Positions 25,670-35,002 are shown, numbered from the stretch's first letter. The stretch: 64,000 nt of DNA from Neobacillus niacini (GCF_019749295.1 NZ_JACWFG010000003.1:243800-307799), one strand, 5' to 3'. Notes: generated from the letters alone by a model not told the origin. A program made the numbers and translations.

Positions 25670-28081
25670 TTATAGTTTTACTTTCTGTAATCGTAAAGCA
25701 TTAAGAACAACGGATACCGAACTGAATGCCATTGCTGCGCCAGCGAGCCAAGGAGCTAAAAACCCGAGTGCTGCAAACGGGATCCCGAGTGAATTATAGG
25801 CGAGTGCCCAGAAAAGATTTTGCTTTATATTAGTGATGGTTTTCTTACTCATGAAGATAGCGTCAGCAATACTATTTAGATCTCCGCGAATAAGGGTAAT
25901 ATCCGCCGCTTCCATTGCTACGTCCGTTCCAGTACCTATAGCCATCCCAATATCTGCAACCGCTAATGCTGGTGCATCGTTAATTCCATCTCCGACCATA
26001 GCTACTTTTTTACCTTGTGCTTGTAATTTCTTAATTTCATCTGCCTTTCCCTCTGGAAGAACTTCTGCAATTACCTGGTCAATACCCGCTTGTTTAGCAA
26101 TCGCTAACGCAGTCTGCTGGTTATCACCAGTGATCATAATGACATCAAGCCCCATGTCCTTCAGGCGGGTAATCGCATTTTTTGACGTTTCCTTAATCGT
26201 ATCAGCAACTGCAACAGTACCTGCATATTGACCATCAATCGCGGCAAGCATGGCTGTCTTTCCTACCCTCTCTAATTCATCCATTTTCCCTAAAGCAGCG
26301 GCAGCATCCACGTTAAACATATTCATTAGCTTTCTTGTACCAATTAATAATTCTTTTTCGTCAACCCTTGCTTTAATCCCATAACCAGGAATAGCTTCAA
26401 ATTCTGTAACCTCTTTTATTCCAATCCCTTTCTCCTTAACACCTTTAACAATCGCTTGTGCAAGGGGATGTTCCGATTGTTTCTCGGCAGAGCCAACGAA
26501 TGATAGAAATTCATCTTCTGATAATCCATTTGTGAAAACATCTGTTAAAACAGGTGTTCCGTTTGTGACTGTACCGGTTTTATCTAAAACCACAGTAGTT
26601 ATACGGTGGGTCATTTCTAAATGTTCTCCACCCTTAAACAAAATTCCATACTCAGCAGCACGACCTGAACCAGCCATGATAGATGTTGGTGTTGCCAGTC
26701 CTAGTGCACATGGGCAGGCAATAACAAGAACTGCAATCATTTTTTCTAAGCTTTCCGCAAAGTCTCCAGGAGCAACCCACACAAACCAGATTATAAAAGT
26801 AATAACGGCGATTCCAACAACGATTGGTACAAATACTCCAGAAATTTTATCGGCAAGTCTTTGGATTGGCGCTTTTGAACCTTGTGCCTCTTCCACTACT
26901 TTAATAATTTGGGCTAATGCTGTATCCCTGCCAACCTTTTTCGCTTCAACTTTAAGGAATCCGTTTTTGTTTAGTGTAGCCCCAATCACATCATCACCGA
27001 AGGTTTTGTCAACAGGAACACTTTCACCAGTCAGCATGGACTCATCAATGGCAGAATTCCCTTCAATGATGGTCCCATCAACTGGTATTTTTTCACCTGG
27101 TTTAATATAGAGAATATCCCCTACGACCACCTCTTCAAGTGGAATGATCTGTTCTTGCCCATTTCTTTCAACTGTTGCACTCTTAGCTTGAAGTCCCATT
27201 AATTTCTTAATCGCTTCTGAGGAACGTCCTTTAGCTTTTGCTTCAAAAAGCTTTCCTAAGATGATTAAGGTAATGAGGACGGCACTTGTTTCATAGTAAA
27301 GCTCAAGTGAGTGAGAACCCATCGAAATCGACATAATCGATAAATATAAACTATAAAAATAGGCTGCGGAAGTACCTAAAGCTACCAGTACATCCATATT
27401 GGCACTTTTATTCTTTAATGCTTTATAAGCCCCTATATAGAACTGGCCGCCAATTAAAAACTGAACTGGGGTGGCCAAAGCCAATTGGAACCATGGATTC
27501 ATAAATATTTCTGGAACCCAGATAAAAGAAGTAAACGTAAAGTGACCAACCATTGCCCATAATAAAGGGAGTGAAAGAATGGCAGAAATAATAAACTTAT
27601 TCGTTTGTTTTTTAATTTCCTTTTGACGATGATCGGTTGATTCTTTTGCTTCTTCTTTTACACGTGCTCCATATCCTAGCTTTTCTACTTTTTGAATAAT
27701 ATCATTAGGCGTTAAAGCAGTACCGTTATACTCGACTGTTGCTTTTTCTAGTGCTAAATTCACATTTGCTTTAACGACACCTTCTAATTTATTCAGACCC
27801 TTTTCTATACGCGCAGAGCAGGCTGCACAGGTCATCCCTGTGATATCAAACTCTGTTTTCTCAGTAACAACCTCATATCCAAGGTCCCTAATCTTTTTCT
27901 CAATGTCTTCAACCTTTAGTTTTTCTGGATTATATTTAATGGCTGATTTTTCTAAAGCAAGATTAACTGTTGCAGTTTCTACGCCATCTAATTTATTTAA
28001 GCCCTTTTCGATTCTAGTAGCACATGCCGCACATGTCATACCGGAAATCTGTAAGTTGGTTTCTTTTAAACTTTGACTCAT
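25670..28081 (-). CDS. copA: Copper-exporting P1B-type ATPase CopA
   Basis: An 803-residue P1B-1 ATPase. It has two N-terminal HMA domains (each with [21 protein letters not shown] metal sites), eight membrane helices, the translocation motif [12 protein letters not shown] (near residue 452), the phosphorylation motif DKTGT (near 498), the SEHPLAQAI nucleotide motif and [12 protein letters not shown]. It exports Cu(I) from the cytoplasm. I start at the ATG at 28081, behind GAGAGGTGAC, rather than three codons upstream. It lies downstream of copZ, but a terminator and a candidate operator separate the two. Confidence 0.95.
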   Translation of the reverse strand: MSQSLKETNLQISGMTCAACATRIEKGLNKLDGVETATVNLALEKSAIKYNPEKLKVEDIEKKIRDLGYEVVTEKTEFDITGMTCAACSARIEKGLNKLEGVVKANVNLALEKATVEYNGTALTPNDIIQKVEKLGYGARVKEEAKESTDHRQKEIKKQTNKFIISAILSLPLLWAMVGHFTFTSFIWVPEIFMNPWFQLALATPVQFLIGGQFYIGAYKALKNKSANMDVLVALGTSAAYFYSLYLSIMSISMGSHSLELYYETSAVLITLIILGKLFEAKAKGRSSEAIKKLMGLQAKSATVERNGQEQIIPLEEVVVGDILYIKPGEKIPVDGTIIEGNSAIDESMLTGESVPVDKTFGDDVIGATLNKNGFLKVEAKKVGRDTALAQIIKVVEEAQGSKAPIQRLADKISGVFVPIVVGIAVITFIIWFVWVAPGDFAESLEKMIAVLVIACPCALGLATPTSIMAGSGRAAEYGILFKGGEHLEMTHRITTVVLDKTGTVTNGTPVLTDVFTNGLSEDEFLSFVGSAEKQSEHPLAQAIVKGVKEKGIGIKEVTEFEAIPGYGIKARVDEKELLIGTRKLMNMFNVDAAAALGKMDELERVGKTAMLAAIDGQYAGTVAVADTIKETSKNAITRLKDMGLDVIMITGDNQQTALAIAKQAGIDQVIAEVLPEGKADEIKKLQAQGKKVAMVGDGINDAPALAVADIGMAIGTGTDVAMEAADITLIRGDLNSIADAIFMSKKTITNIKQNLFWALAYNSLGIPFAALGFLAPWLAGAAMAFSSVSVVLNALRLQKVKL

Positions 28082-28095
28082 AAAAGTCACCTCTC

Positions 28096-28112
28096 ATACC
28101 CCGCGTGGGTAT
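28096..28112 (-). promoter_or_regulatory. CsoR-like operator upstream of copA
   Basis: The perfect inverted repeat ATACCC-CGCGT-GGGTAT lies between copZ and copA, about 15 bp upstream of the copA start. GC-rich TACCC/GGGTA palindromes are typical of CsoR copper operators. No csoR gene is in this window. Confidence 0.5.
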
Positions 28113-28119
28113 ATATTTT

Positions 28120-28149
28120 TGTAAAAAGAACGTGCTTATATTAGCACGT
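28120..28149 (-). terminator. Terminator or attenuator between copZ and copA
   Basis: ACGTGC/GCACGT stem with an 8-nt loop, followed on the minus strand by TTCTTTTT, directly after copZ. It would favour copZ over copA transcripts. Confidence 0.65.
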
Positions 28150-28162
28150 ATCCTTTCGTATT

Positions 28163-28369
28163 TTACTCTACGTCGTAACCTTGATCATCAATTGTTTCTT
28201 TTATTTTGTCCAGTGAAACCTCTTGGTTGTTAAATTCAACATCGACTGTTTTTGATTTTAAATTAACTTTCACAGAGTTTACTCCGCTAAGTTCACCAAC
28301 ACTTCCTTCAACCGCTCTTACACAGTGATCACATGACATTCCTTGTACGTTTAATGTAACTTTTTCCAT
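28163..28369 (-). CDS. copZ: Copper chaperone CopZ
   Basis: A 68-residue single HMA domain with the metal-binding motif MSCDHC and the usual beta-alpha-beta-beta-alpha-beta pattern, ending VSLDKIKETIDDQGYDV. It carries Cu(I) in the cytoplasm and hands it to CopA. The start follows AAAGGGTG. It is the first gene of the copZ-copA pair. Confidence 0.95.
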   Translation of the reverse strand: MEKVTLNVQGMSCDHCVRAVEGSVGELSGVNSVKVNLKSKTVDVEFNNQEVSLDKIKETIDDQGYDVE

Positions 28370-28430
28370 TTTATATACACCCTTTCTAATTTATCTTTTA
28401 TTAAGGTATTGCTTATATTTATATTTAACC

Positions 28431-28448
28431 ATACCCCCCTACCCTATG
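28431..28448 (-). promoter_or_regulatory. CsoR-like GC-rich box upstream of copZ
   Basis: A block reading CATAGGGTAGGGGGGTATGG on the minus strand stands out in a very AT-rich promoter region about 65 bp upstream of copZ. It shares the GGGTA/TACCC elements of the copA palindrome and resembles known Bacillus copZA operators from memory. Coordinates are good to about 2 bp. Confidence 0.45.
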
Positions 28449-28520
28449 TAAAGCCTTTTTCAGAAATTCATTTTATTTTTTCCTTATCCTCACATTTTTT
28501 AAAGGCCGTGATAAATTGGG

Positions 28521-28652
28521 CTGTTGATTTGTGCTCCAGGCGCTTCGCTTTCCGCAGGCGGTTCGGGAAGCCTCCTCGAGCTAAAGCGCCTGTGGGGTCT
28601 CCCCTGTCCCGTCCTCCTGCAGGAGTCTCGCACCTTCCGCACAAATCAACAG
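28521..28652. repeat. 132-bp dispersed repeat with perfect 14-bp terminal inverted repeats
   Basis: The element begins CTGTTGATTTGTGC and ends GCACAAATCAACAG. Its centre is GC-rich (CAGGCGCTTCGC, GAAGCCTCCTCGAG, GTCCCGTCCTCCTGCAG), unlike the AT-rich surroundings. It resembles a non-coding repeat I recall from many Bacillus genomes. Small ORFs that can be read through it are not genes. Confidence 0.7.
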
Positions 28653-28697
28653 GGTGCCAAAATCTATACTTTCCCTTTAGGAAACAAGAAAACATCC

Positions 28698-29432
28698 TTA
28701 TAGAGACCAGTAAGTAAGGGTATCAAATATTCCTAAGAGGATCATTAATATGCCCGATGTTCTTTGAATAAACATACCAAACTTTCTTCCTTTTTTCATT
28801 AATACGCCTCCACCGCCTAGGTACCAAATAATAAGTATAAATACAATTAGCGGCAGCGCTGTCCCAAATGCAAAGATAGAAGGCAGAATAAACCCATATG
28901 AGCTTGATAATACAATCGGCATTAAGGTAACAAAAAACAGAATAAACATCGTTGGACAAAAAGCTAATGAGAAACTAAATCCTAACATAAAAGAACCAAA
29001 TGGCGTTTCTTGTTTATATTCTTTCGAACCTTTAAATAAATTAATGGTCCCATTCAATTTAATAAGTCCTAACATATAAATTCCAACAATTATTAATAAT
29101 GGCCCCATTATCTTGCGAATCCAAGGAAAATAATAAATGAGTTCATCTTGAATTTCTCTGCCTAATATCCAAACCAGAAACCCTAATAATGAAAAGGCTG
29201 CTACCTTACCTAAAGTAAAAAACAATACATCCTTCCAAACAATTTTCTGTTGAAAAGATCGATTACCATATAGCGTCAAGGCACTGATGTTCCCAGTAAG
29301 CTGGCAAGGGGCCAGTGCTCCTACAATCCCCAATAACAGTGCAAAGATTATTGGCAATGATTCTAGGTTATTAGCAATAATAAAAAAAGGTTTGCTAACA
29401 AACGAACTAAATTGGCTCATTAAATTATACAT
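28698..29432 (-). CDS. CcdA/TauE-SafE-like membrane protein
   Basis: A membrane protein of about 244 residues with six helices. The motif GALAPCQLTGNISALTLYGN in the first helix and SLAFCPTMFILFF in the fourth place paired cysteines in the membrane, as in CcdA/DsbD-type electron carriers and the related SafE/UreH proteins. It may pass reducing power or metal outward. I chose the ATG at 29432 behind AGGTGAAAGCT. It ends the copper cluster, so metal handling is as likely as thiol relay. Confidence 0.75.
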   Translation of the reverse strand: MYNLMSQFSSFVSKPFFIIANNLESLPIIFALLLGIVGALAPCQLTGNISALTLYGNRSFQQKIVWKDVLFFTLGKVAAFSLLGFLVWILGREIQDELIYYFPWIRKIMGPLLIIVGIYMLGLIKLNGTINLFKGSKEYKQETPFGSFMLGFSFSLAFCPTMFILFFVTLMPIVLSSSYGFILPSIFAFGTALPLIVFILIIWYLGGGGVLMKKGRKFGMFIQRTSGILMILLGIFDTLTYWSL

Positions 29433-29671
29433 AGCTTTCACCTGCATTCTAGTAAATAAGACTATTTACTAATTACTACTATTTCTATAGTACTCAGATT
29501 ATATGAAGATGGCATGAAGAGATTTTGACAATTTTGCAACAACTTTTCTCAACTGAAAATTTACTTTCTATTTATTTAGTGTATTTTTAATATTATTTAC
29601 AAACAATTTACACGAAACCTTTGTGGAAAGACTTACAATTGTATTAATTATTCATTTTCTAAGGGGGATTT

Positions 29672-30847
29672 ATGAAACAAAATATATTTTTAGAAATTCT
29701 TATTGTTTCTACCAAACTTGGTCTAACCTCATTTGGCGGCCCGGTTGCTCATTTAGGGTATTTTCATGAAGAGTATGTTCGAAAGAGAAAGTGGTTAGAT
29801 GAGCAGGGATATGCCAACTTAGTTGCACTCTGTCAATTTTTGCCTGGTCCTGCCAGCAGTCAAGTTGGAATAGGTATTGGAGTACTTCGTGGCGGGTTTT
29901 TAGGTGGAATACTAGCATTTATCGGTTTTACTGTACCTTCAGTTATCGCACTAATCTCTTTTGCGCTTATTCTCCAAGGTATGGATATTGGGCATTCAGG
30001 ATGGATTCATGGGTTGAAACTGGTTGCAGTTGCGGTTGTTGCTCATGCCATTATAGGTATGGCACAAAAGCTAACACCCGATCTTTCCCGTAAAACAATA
30101 GCTCTAGTTGCCTTAATAGGTACTTTACTATGGCAAACTGCTTTTACACAGGTTGCTATTATCCTGCTGGCAGCTGGGGTTGGATTCTTTATTTTCAAGG
30201 AGCAGAAGGTGGATTCCTCTCCTAAGTTACAGTTTCCTATTTCTCAAAAGGTTGCGTATGTTTGTTTAGGTTTATTTTTCGGATTTTTGGTTCTGCTTCC
30301 AATCTTAAGAGAGCTGAGTACTTCTAGCTGGGTTGCCATGTTTGATAGTTTCTACCGCTCGAGTTCTTTGGTTTTTGGCGGAGGGCATGTGGTTTTACCG
30401 CTATTGGAACGTGAATTTGATCCAAGCGGTTTGCTCAGTAAAGAAGCTTTCTTAGCTGGTTATGGTGCCGCCCAGGCTGTACCTGGCCCATTATTTACCT
30501 TTGCTGCCTATATTGGTGCTGTAATGGGTGGATGGGCTGGCGGAATAGTAGCAACCATTGCTATTTTTCTGCCTGCGTTTTTGCTGGTTTTAGGTACATT
30601 ACCGTTTTGGAATAGCTTAAGCCACAATCCAAGAATAAAAAGTGCCCTTATGGGGGTAAATGCAGCGGTGGTTGGTATTTTAATCTCTGCTTTTTATAAT
30701 CCTATATGGACGAGTTCAATCCTAGCACCAATTGATTTTGCAATTGCTGCCCTGCTGTTTTGCATGCTTGCCTATTGGAAGCTGCCACCTTGGGTGATTG
30801 TAGTAACCGGTGCTATTGGGGGTTACTTGCTTAGTTTTATTGGTTAA
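29672..30847 (+). CDS. chrA: Chromate transporter ChrA
   Basis: A 391-residue two-domain CHR-family transporter with about ten membrane helices. Each half carries the family motifs: TSFGGPVAHLGYFHEEYV with CQFLPGPASSQVG in the N-half, and SLVFGGGHVVLPLLEREF with YGAAQAVPGPLFTFAAY in the C-half. ChrA exports chromate. The start follows AAGGGGGATTT. It stands alone on the plus strand, and a hairpin-repeat array follows it. Confidence 0.93.
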   Translation: MKQNIFLEILIVSTKLGLTSFGGPVAHLGYFHEEYVRKRKWLDEQGYANLVALCQFLPGPASSQVGIGIGVLRGGFLGGILAFIGFTVPSVIALISFALILQGMDIGHSGWIHGLKLVAVAVVAHAIIGMAQKLTPDLSRKTIALVALIGTLLWQTAFTQVAIILLAAGVGFFIFKEQKVDSSPKLQFPISQKVAYVCLGLFFGFLVLLPILRELSTSSWVAMFDSFYRSSSLVFGGGHVVLPLLEREFDPSGLLSKEAFLAGYGAAQAVPGPLFTFAAYIGAVMGGWAGGIVATIAIFLPAFLLVLGTLPFWNSLSHNPRIKSALMGVNAAVVGILISAFYNPIWTSSILAPIDFAIAALLFCMLAYWKLPPWVIVVTGAIGGYLLSFIG

Positions 30848-31037
30848 AATCGCCATAAAACGAGGCTTCCCGATAGTAGTGGCTATTCGTGCCCGTTAAG
30901 ACTGAAAAAGGCTGGCAACGGTAATGAATAGAGGCTATTCGTGCCCTCTTAAACTGAAAAAGGAGGTTAGTGGTAACGAATAGAAGCTATTCGTGCCCTC
31001 TCAAGCTGAAAAAGGAGATAGAGGGTAACGAATCTAA
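30848..31037 (+). repeat. Array of three 52-bp hairpin repeats between chrA and nrdJ
   Basis: Units start at 30882, 30934 and 30986, exactly 52 bp apart, each beginning GCTATTCGTGCCC and ending with GGTAACGAATAG or a close variant. In each unit the two ends pair (CTATTCGT with ACGAATAG; unit 1 has ATGAATAG, a G-T wobble). The middles vary. A related array in the opposite orientation is at 37373-37520. The first 34 bp after chrA hold nothing recognisable. Confidence 0.75.
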
Positions 31038-31130
31038 ATAGATATAAGATTATGTGAATATATAATTTAACTATCAGGTTATTTTAACAATGGATGATAT
31101 ATTTAATAAGGAATATAAGATTATAAATAA

Positions 31131-31169
31131 AAAAACGCTTGGATATATTACTTATCCAAGCATTTTTTC
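31131..31169. terminator. Bidirectional terminator between chrA and nrdJ
   Basis: GCTTGGATA/TATCCAAGC stem with a short loop and long A/T flanks. It lies about 90 bp past the nrdJ stop codon and ends the convergent chrA side as well. Confidence 0.85.
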
Positions 31170-31258
31170 ATGTTATTCATTGTTAAAATTGCTGTTGAAG
31201 GTACTATGAAATCAGAGGTGGTTTCCACAGTAAGTATATTCCCTACTCGAAGGACGTC

Positions 31259-32368
31259 CTACAAACCACACTTAAGCTGTGTTCCACAGTTAGAACATGT
31301 ATTACAGCCGCCGATTTCTTTTACTTTACCTTTGCGGCAGACTGGACATGTGTTACCTACTTCTGAACCAATAGTTACATCTGTTGAGCGAAGGTCACTT
31401 ATTGTATCCACAAGAACTACATGCTGTTTCGTTTTTTCTTTGAAAGTTGGAACTTCGTTTTCTTCTGCCTTTAGGGTAAGGACCTGCGAGTCACGTGAAC
31501 CGTCAACATAAACAGTACCACCCTTAGCTCCGCCTTTATAAAGACGTTCGTATACTTTTTCAACTTGCTCCACACTATATCCTTGTGGTGCATTGACAGT
31601 TTTACTAATAGAACTATCAATCCAGCGCTGAATTACACATTGAACATCTGCATGTGCTTCTGGTGCTAATTCCATCGCTGCAACAAACCAGCTTGGAAGA
31701 TTATCAGCATCTGCTTCTGGGTGACTATCTAGGTATTCTTGAACGATATCAGCTTTCACTTCAATAAATTTACCCAAACGTCCGCTTCGGAAATACGAGA
31801 AAGAGAAATAAGGTTCAAGGCCAGTGGAAACCCCAACCATGGTCCCAGTGGATCCAGTAGGAGCAACAGTTAACAAATGTGAATTCCTTATTCCATTTTC
31901 TAATATAGATTGGCGAACATCTTCAGGCATTTTTTTCATATATCCTGTATCGATGAATGCTTGTCGTAAACGGTTTGTTTCTTCGCGTGTTTCACCATTC
32001 AAGAATGGGAAGCTACCCTTTTCCTTGGCCAAATCTACTGATGTTTTGTAAGCTGTGGTTGCAATTACTTCAAAAACCTGATCAACAAGTTTATTTCCCT
32101 GTTCTGAACCGTACATGGTTTCACAGTAAATAAGCATATCGTGTAAGCCCATTACACCAAGACCAACTCGACGCTCACCTAGAGCCTGTTTCTTATTTTC
32201 CTCTAGGAAGTATGGTGTAGCATTAATAACGTTATCCTGCATTCTAACGCCAACTGCTACTGTTTTCTTTAACTTCTCAAAATCTACCGTTTTTGTTTCC
32301 TTATCAGCCATTTCTGCAAGATTAACAGCTGCAAGGTTACAAACGGAAAATGGTGCAAGTGGTTGTTC
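31259..32368 (-). CDS. nrdJ: Vitamin B12-dependent ribonucleotide reductase, 3' exon
   Basis: This exon encodes the last 369 residues of a class II ribonucleotide reductase. It starts exactly at the catalytic Glu codon (EQPLAPFSVCNLAAVNLAE) and joins the 5' exon ending NPCG, giving the intact motif NPCGEQPL. The phosphate-binding stretch VAPTGSTGTMVGVSTG is present, and the C-terminus has the cysteine-rich redox tail (CPVCRKGK, then CNTCSNCGTQLKCG). Joined to exon 1 the protein is 849 residues, the normal NrdJ size. The upstream ORF reading from 32311 is only the part after the first in-frame ATG. Confidence 0.93.
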   Translation of the reverse strand, partial: EQPLAPFSVCNLAAVNLAEMADKETKTVDFEKLKKTVAVGVRMQDNVINATPYFLEENKKQALGERRVGLGVMGLHDMLIYCETMYGSEQGNKLVDQVFEVIATTAYKTSVDLAKEKGSFPFLNGETREETNRLRQAFIDTGYMKKMPEDVRQSILENGIRNSHLLTVAPTGSTGTMVGVSTGLEPYFSFSYFRSGRLGKFIEVKADIVQEYLDSHPEADADNLPSWFVAAMELAPEAHADVQCVIQRWIDSSISKTVNAPQGYSVEQVEKVYERLYKGGAKGGTVYVDGSRDSQVLTLKAEENEVPTFKEKTKQHVVLVDTISDLRSTDVTIGSEVGNTCPVCRKGKVKEIGGCNTCSNCGTQLKCGL

Positions 32369-33562
32369 CAGTTTGTTATCCTAAAGGCTTTTTATCCTCT
32401 AGTTCTAACGGTTGATTTTCCCGTTAGTTCAGCATATCTTTTCATTACACACCTTTTTCATAAAAATAATAAGCTCTTTTCTACCTAGATCCTCACCAAA
32501 AACTGCTTTTGAAATCACTCTTAAATCTTTTACTCCAAACCGTCTTTCTATTTCCTTAACTAGTGGACTGATTGAAGTTTTTATTTTATTCATTGGAGTT
32601 GATAGAATTAATTCAACATTTTCCAACGACCATTTAATAATAAAATCCCTAATTTCAATATGAACTATGGTTCTTTGTTTAACATATTCTTCAGTAGCAT
32701 GTTGGATTGCTATGGATCCTGAACATTGTTGGCTACAAAACTTTTTAGGAGAGGTAATTAAACACTGGAACTCTTTACCACATTTAAAACAATGCCTGAC
32801 TATTCTTAGGGTTTTTAATTTTCCTTTTTGAGCTAACCCAGTATTCCTTAACCCTTCAAGCATTTTTTGTTTAGCGGGACTATCTGAATTCCATAGTTTT
32901 CTTGTATGTTCTCCAATTCTCTTTTTGGTAGCTACTGAATGCATTATATTAAAATGACCATTTAAGGACCCGTGCAAAGATTTATTTATAGTGGTCTTAT
33001 CATCATTAATCCATTCAGAGATTGTCTGATTCAAAGTAAATGGTAATTCACTATAAATACTTAAAAGTTCCTCATATGAAATAAGTTCACAAAAAATCTT
33101 GTAGTTAGATTCTAATGTTTCAAGTGATTTAAGAGCATTTTCTATAGCGGTTTTATTTCTAGATTTAACCTCAACTATTTTTTCCAACTCATTGGTGGAA
33201 TTGTAGATAAAGAAATCGGGCTTATACATTTTATATCCTAAATCAAAGGTTTTCTCTTCATATCTCCAAGGAATAGAATTAAAGTCTAGAAATTTCGCGT
33301 ATGCATACTCATAAGAACTTCTTAAATAAAATCCTTTATAAAAGCCAGCATACCCTCTATTCATCTCATAGACCCCTCAATTCCTTATTGACATTTGTGT
33401 AATGTTGCGGCCTCTTGCGAAGATTATAGTCTGCAAATGCAGGATCACTTCGTATGCGTTGCCCCTGACTAAAGTATTACCCTCAGCCTTCGGTTCGGAT
33501 TCCCATCTCAGGGTTCCCGCTTAATTCCGCAATTTTTAACGTGAGGCAAACTAAGCCACTTT
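32369..33562 (-). ncRNA. Group I intron in nrdJ (1,194 nt)
   Basis: The 5' exon ends TGTGGT and the intron ends in G, as group I introns do. The internal guide at 33541-33551 (GUUUGCCUCAC) pairs with both exons. GCCUCAC pairs with 5' exon GUGUGGU, with one U-U mismatch and the expected U-G wobble at the splice site (P1). GUUU pairs with 3' exon GAAC (P10). A P-like element, TTGCGGAATTAAGCGGGAA, follows near 33510-33530. A hairpin ACTAACGG...CCGTTAG sits near the 3' end. The intron encodes an endonuclease ORF. I could not fold the full P3-P8 core by hand. Confidence 0.85.
32429..33364 (-). CDS. Intron-encoded homing endonuclease, PD-(D/E)XK type
   Basis: A 311-residue protein lying wholly inside the intron. 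The N-terminal 75 residues form a PD-(D/E)XK nuclease core: Glu19, Pro49-Asp50 in YKPDFFIY, and Glu65-x-Lys67 in IVEVKS. A NUMOD3-like basic helix (RIGEHTRKLWNS) follows at about 160, then a four-Cys zinc site (CFKCGKEF and KKFCSQQC, about 190-212), and a helical tail of about 95 residues. Homing endonucleases cut intronless alleles so that the intron is copied in. It has GAGGGG 8 nt before its ATG. Base composition is more AT-rich than nrdJ, consistent with a mobile origin. Confidence 0.82.
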   Translation of the reverse strand: MNRGYAGFYKGFYLRSSYEYAYAKFLDFNSIPWRYEEKTFDLGYKMYKPDFFIYNSTNELEKIVEVKSRNKTAIENALKSLETLESNYKIFCELISYEELLSIYSELPFTLNQTISEWINDDKTTINKSLHGSLNGHFNIMHSVATKKRIGEHTRKLWNSDSPAKQKMLEGLRNTGLAQKGKLKTLRIVRHCFKCGKEFQCLITSPKKFCSQQCSGSIAIQHATEEYVKQRTIVHIEIRDFIIKWSLENVELILSTPMNKIKTSISPLVKEIERRFGVKDLRVISKAVFGEDLGRKELIIFMKKVCNEKIC

Positions 33563-35002
33563 ACCACACGGATTTGTTGCCACAACCTGCTGGCCATATG
33601 CTTTTGCATTTGTCATGTCGTTAGCATTATCAATAAAGAAGATTCCTGGCTCTGCAGAGTAGGTTGCGCAAATGTTAATAAGGTTCCAAAGCTCTTTCGC
33701 TTTAATTTTCTTATATACTCTCACTTTGTGACCGAGTCTTTCCCATTCGCGTACGTCTCCAACGTTATGCCATTCCTCATTGTAAATCTTCATTTCCTCT
33801 TTACTATAATGTTCTACATATGGGAAACGAAGCTCGTACTCACTATCATTTTCAACGGCTTCCATGAATTCCTTCGTCAAACAAATTGAAATGTTTGCAC
33901 CAGTTAAGAATTCTGGATTATGAACGGTATAATTCCCGCCAGTTTGAAGCTTCTCTTCTGCCTCGGCAATGACTTCCTCACCAAAGCCACCAGTACCTGG
34001 AATATGCTTATAATTAACAATTCCCTGATACATTGCCTTTTCCTGTGCAGTTAATGGAGTAAATTTAAGTTTGTCCTTAGCATGTTTCTTAATCGTTTCA
34101 TCGTTTGTATTCTCTATTAAAAATCGTAGAATTCTAGGATTTTGCATTTTAGAAATAATAAATTCAATAACATCTGGATGCCAGTCAGCCAACATGATCA
34201 TCTGAGCTCCGCGTCTTGATCCACCTTGTTCCACTAGGTGCGTCAATTTCGCAATATCATCTAACCACGATACTGAACCAGAGGATTTTCCATTTACGCC
34301 TCTTGCCAAGGTGTTTCTTGGTCTTAGTGTAGAACCATTTGTTCCAACACCGCCTCCGCGGCTCATGATTTCCATTACCTGCTTACGGTGATCCGAGATT
34401 CCTTCGCGTGAATCAGGAACAAAAGGCATTACGTAGCAGTTAAAGAATGTTACGTCTGTTTCAGCTCCCGCTCCATAAAGAACACGGCCCGCTGGAATGA
34501 AGTTCATAGAAACTAGCTCATTGTAAAACTTCTCAAACCACTCGATTCGCTTTTCTTCCGTTTCTTCAACAGATGCAAGACCAGTTGCATTTCGCTTTGC
34601 AATTTGCTCATAAAACAGTTCTAGAGGCTTTTCAATGACATCTAGAGACCGCCAAATCGCTCCTGTTTCACTTTCTTCAGGGTCGTCAAGAACACCTCTA
34701 AATTCCTCTTCCACTAAAACCTTTGCTTTTTTACTCTCCCAATCAATCTCCATGATGTATCCAAGACCGCGTGCTGGGAATTTTGGATCTTCTTTTATAG
34801 TGAGAACAACAAAGTCGCCATTCGTTAGGGTGATTTTTGCAGTGTCTTTGAAGGTGTACCGGTCCAACATGACCAATCGTGAAACACCCTTATGAGTTAT
34901 TTTCATATCTGGGGTAACCGGGTGCACTTGGGGGAATAAGTGGATATCCTCATTCAACCTTTCAAAATCAATATTCATTTTTTGTCTAAAAACTACAGAC
35001 AT
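33563..35002 (-). CDS. nrdJ: Vitamin B12-dependent ribonucleotide reductase, 5' exon
   Basis: This exon encodes the first 480 residues of the class II ribonucleotide reductase, which makes deoxyribonucleotides using adenosylcobalamin and needs no oxygen. Visible motifs include FYNELVSMNFIPAGRVLYGA, the substrate-loop region FFNCYVMPFVPDSREGI, RGGGVGTNGSTLRPRN, and NISICLTKEF, whose Cys lies in the active-site loop. The frame ends at NPCG; in the unspliced RNA it runs only three more codons (KVA) to a stop. The start follows AAGGAGTTGTTCTC. No partner gene is needed for this class. Confidence 0.93.

Noticed and set aside
28409-28717. Open reading frames through the 132-bp repeat
   Set aside because: Both are in the GC-rich repeat with no ribosome-binding site or known domain.
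30882-31037. CRISPR array
   Set aside because: The period is 52 bp, but the parts that vary are inside the units, not unique spacers between identical repeats. There are only three units and no cas genes.
33421-33450. Intron R/S core elements read on the plus strand (AGATTATAGTC)
   Set aside because: The intron is transcribed from the minus strand; the resemblance comes from self-complementary sequence. I did not use it as evidence.
31259-35002. nrdJ as a pseudogene split by frameshift or two separate genes
   Set aside because: The two parts join in frame at group I splice sites to give an intact NPCGEQPL motif and a normal 849-residue length.
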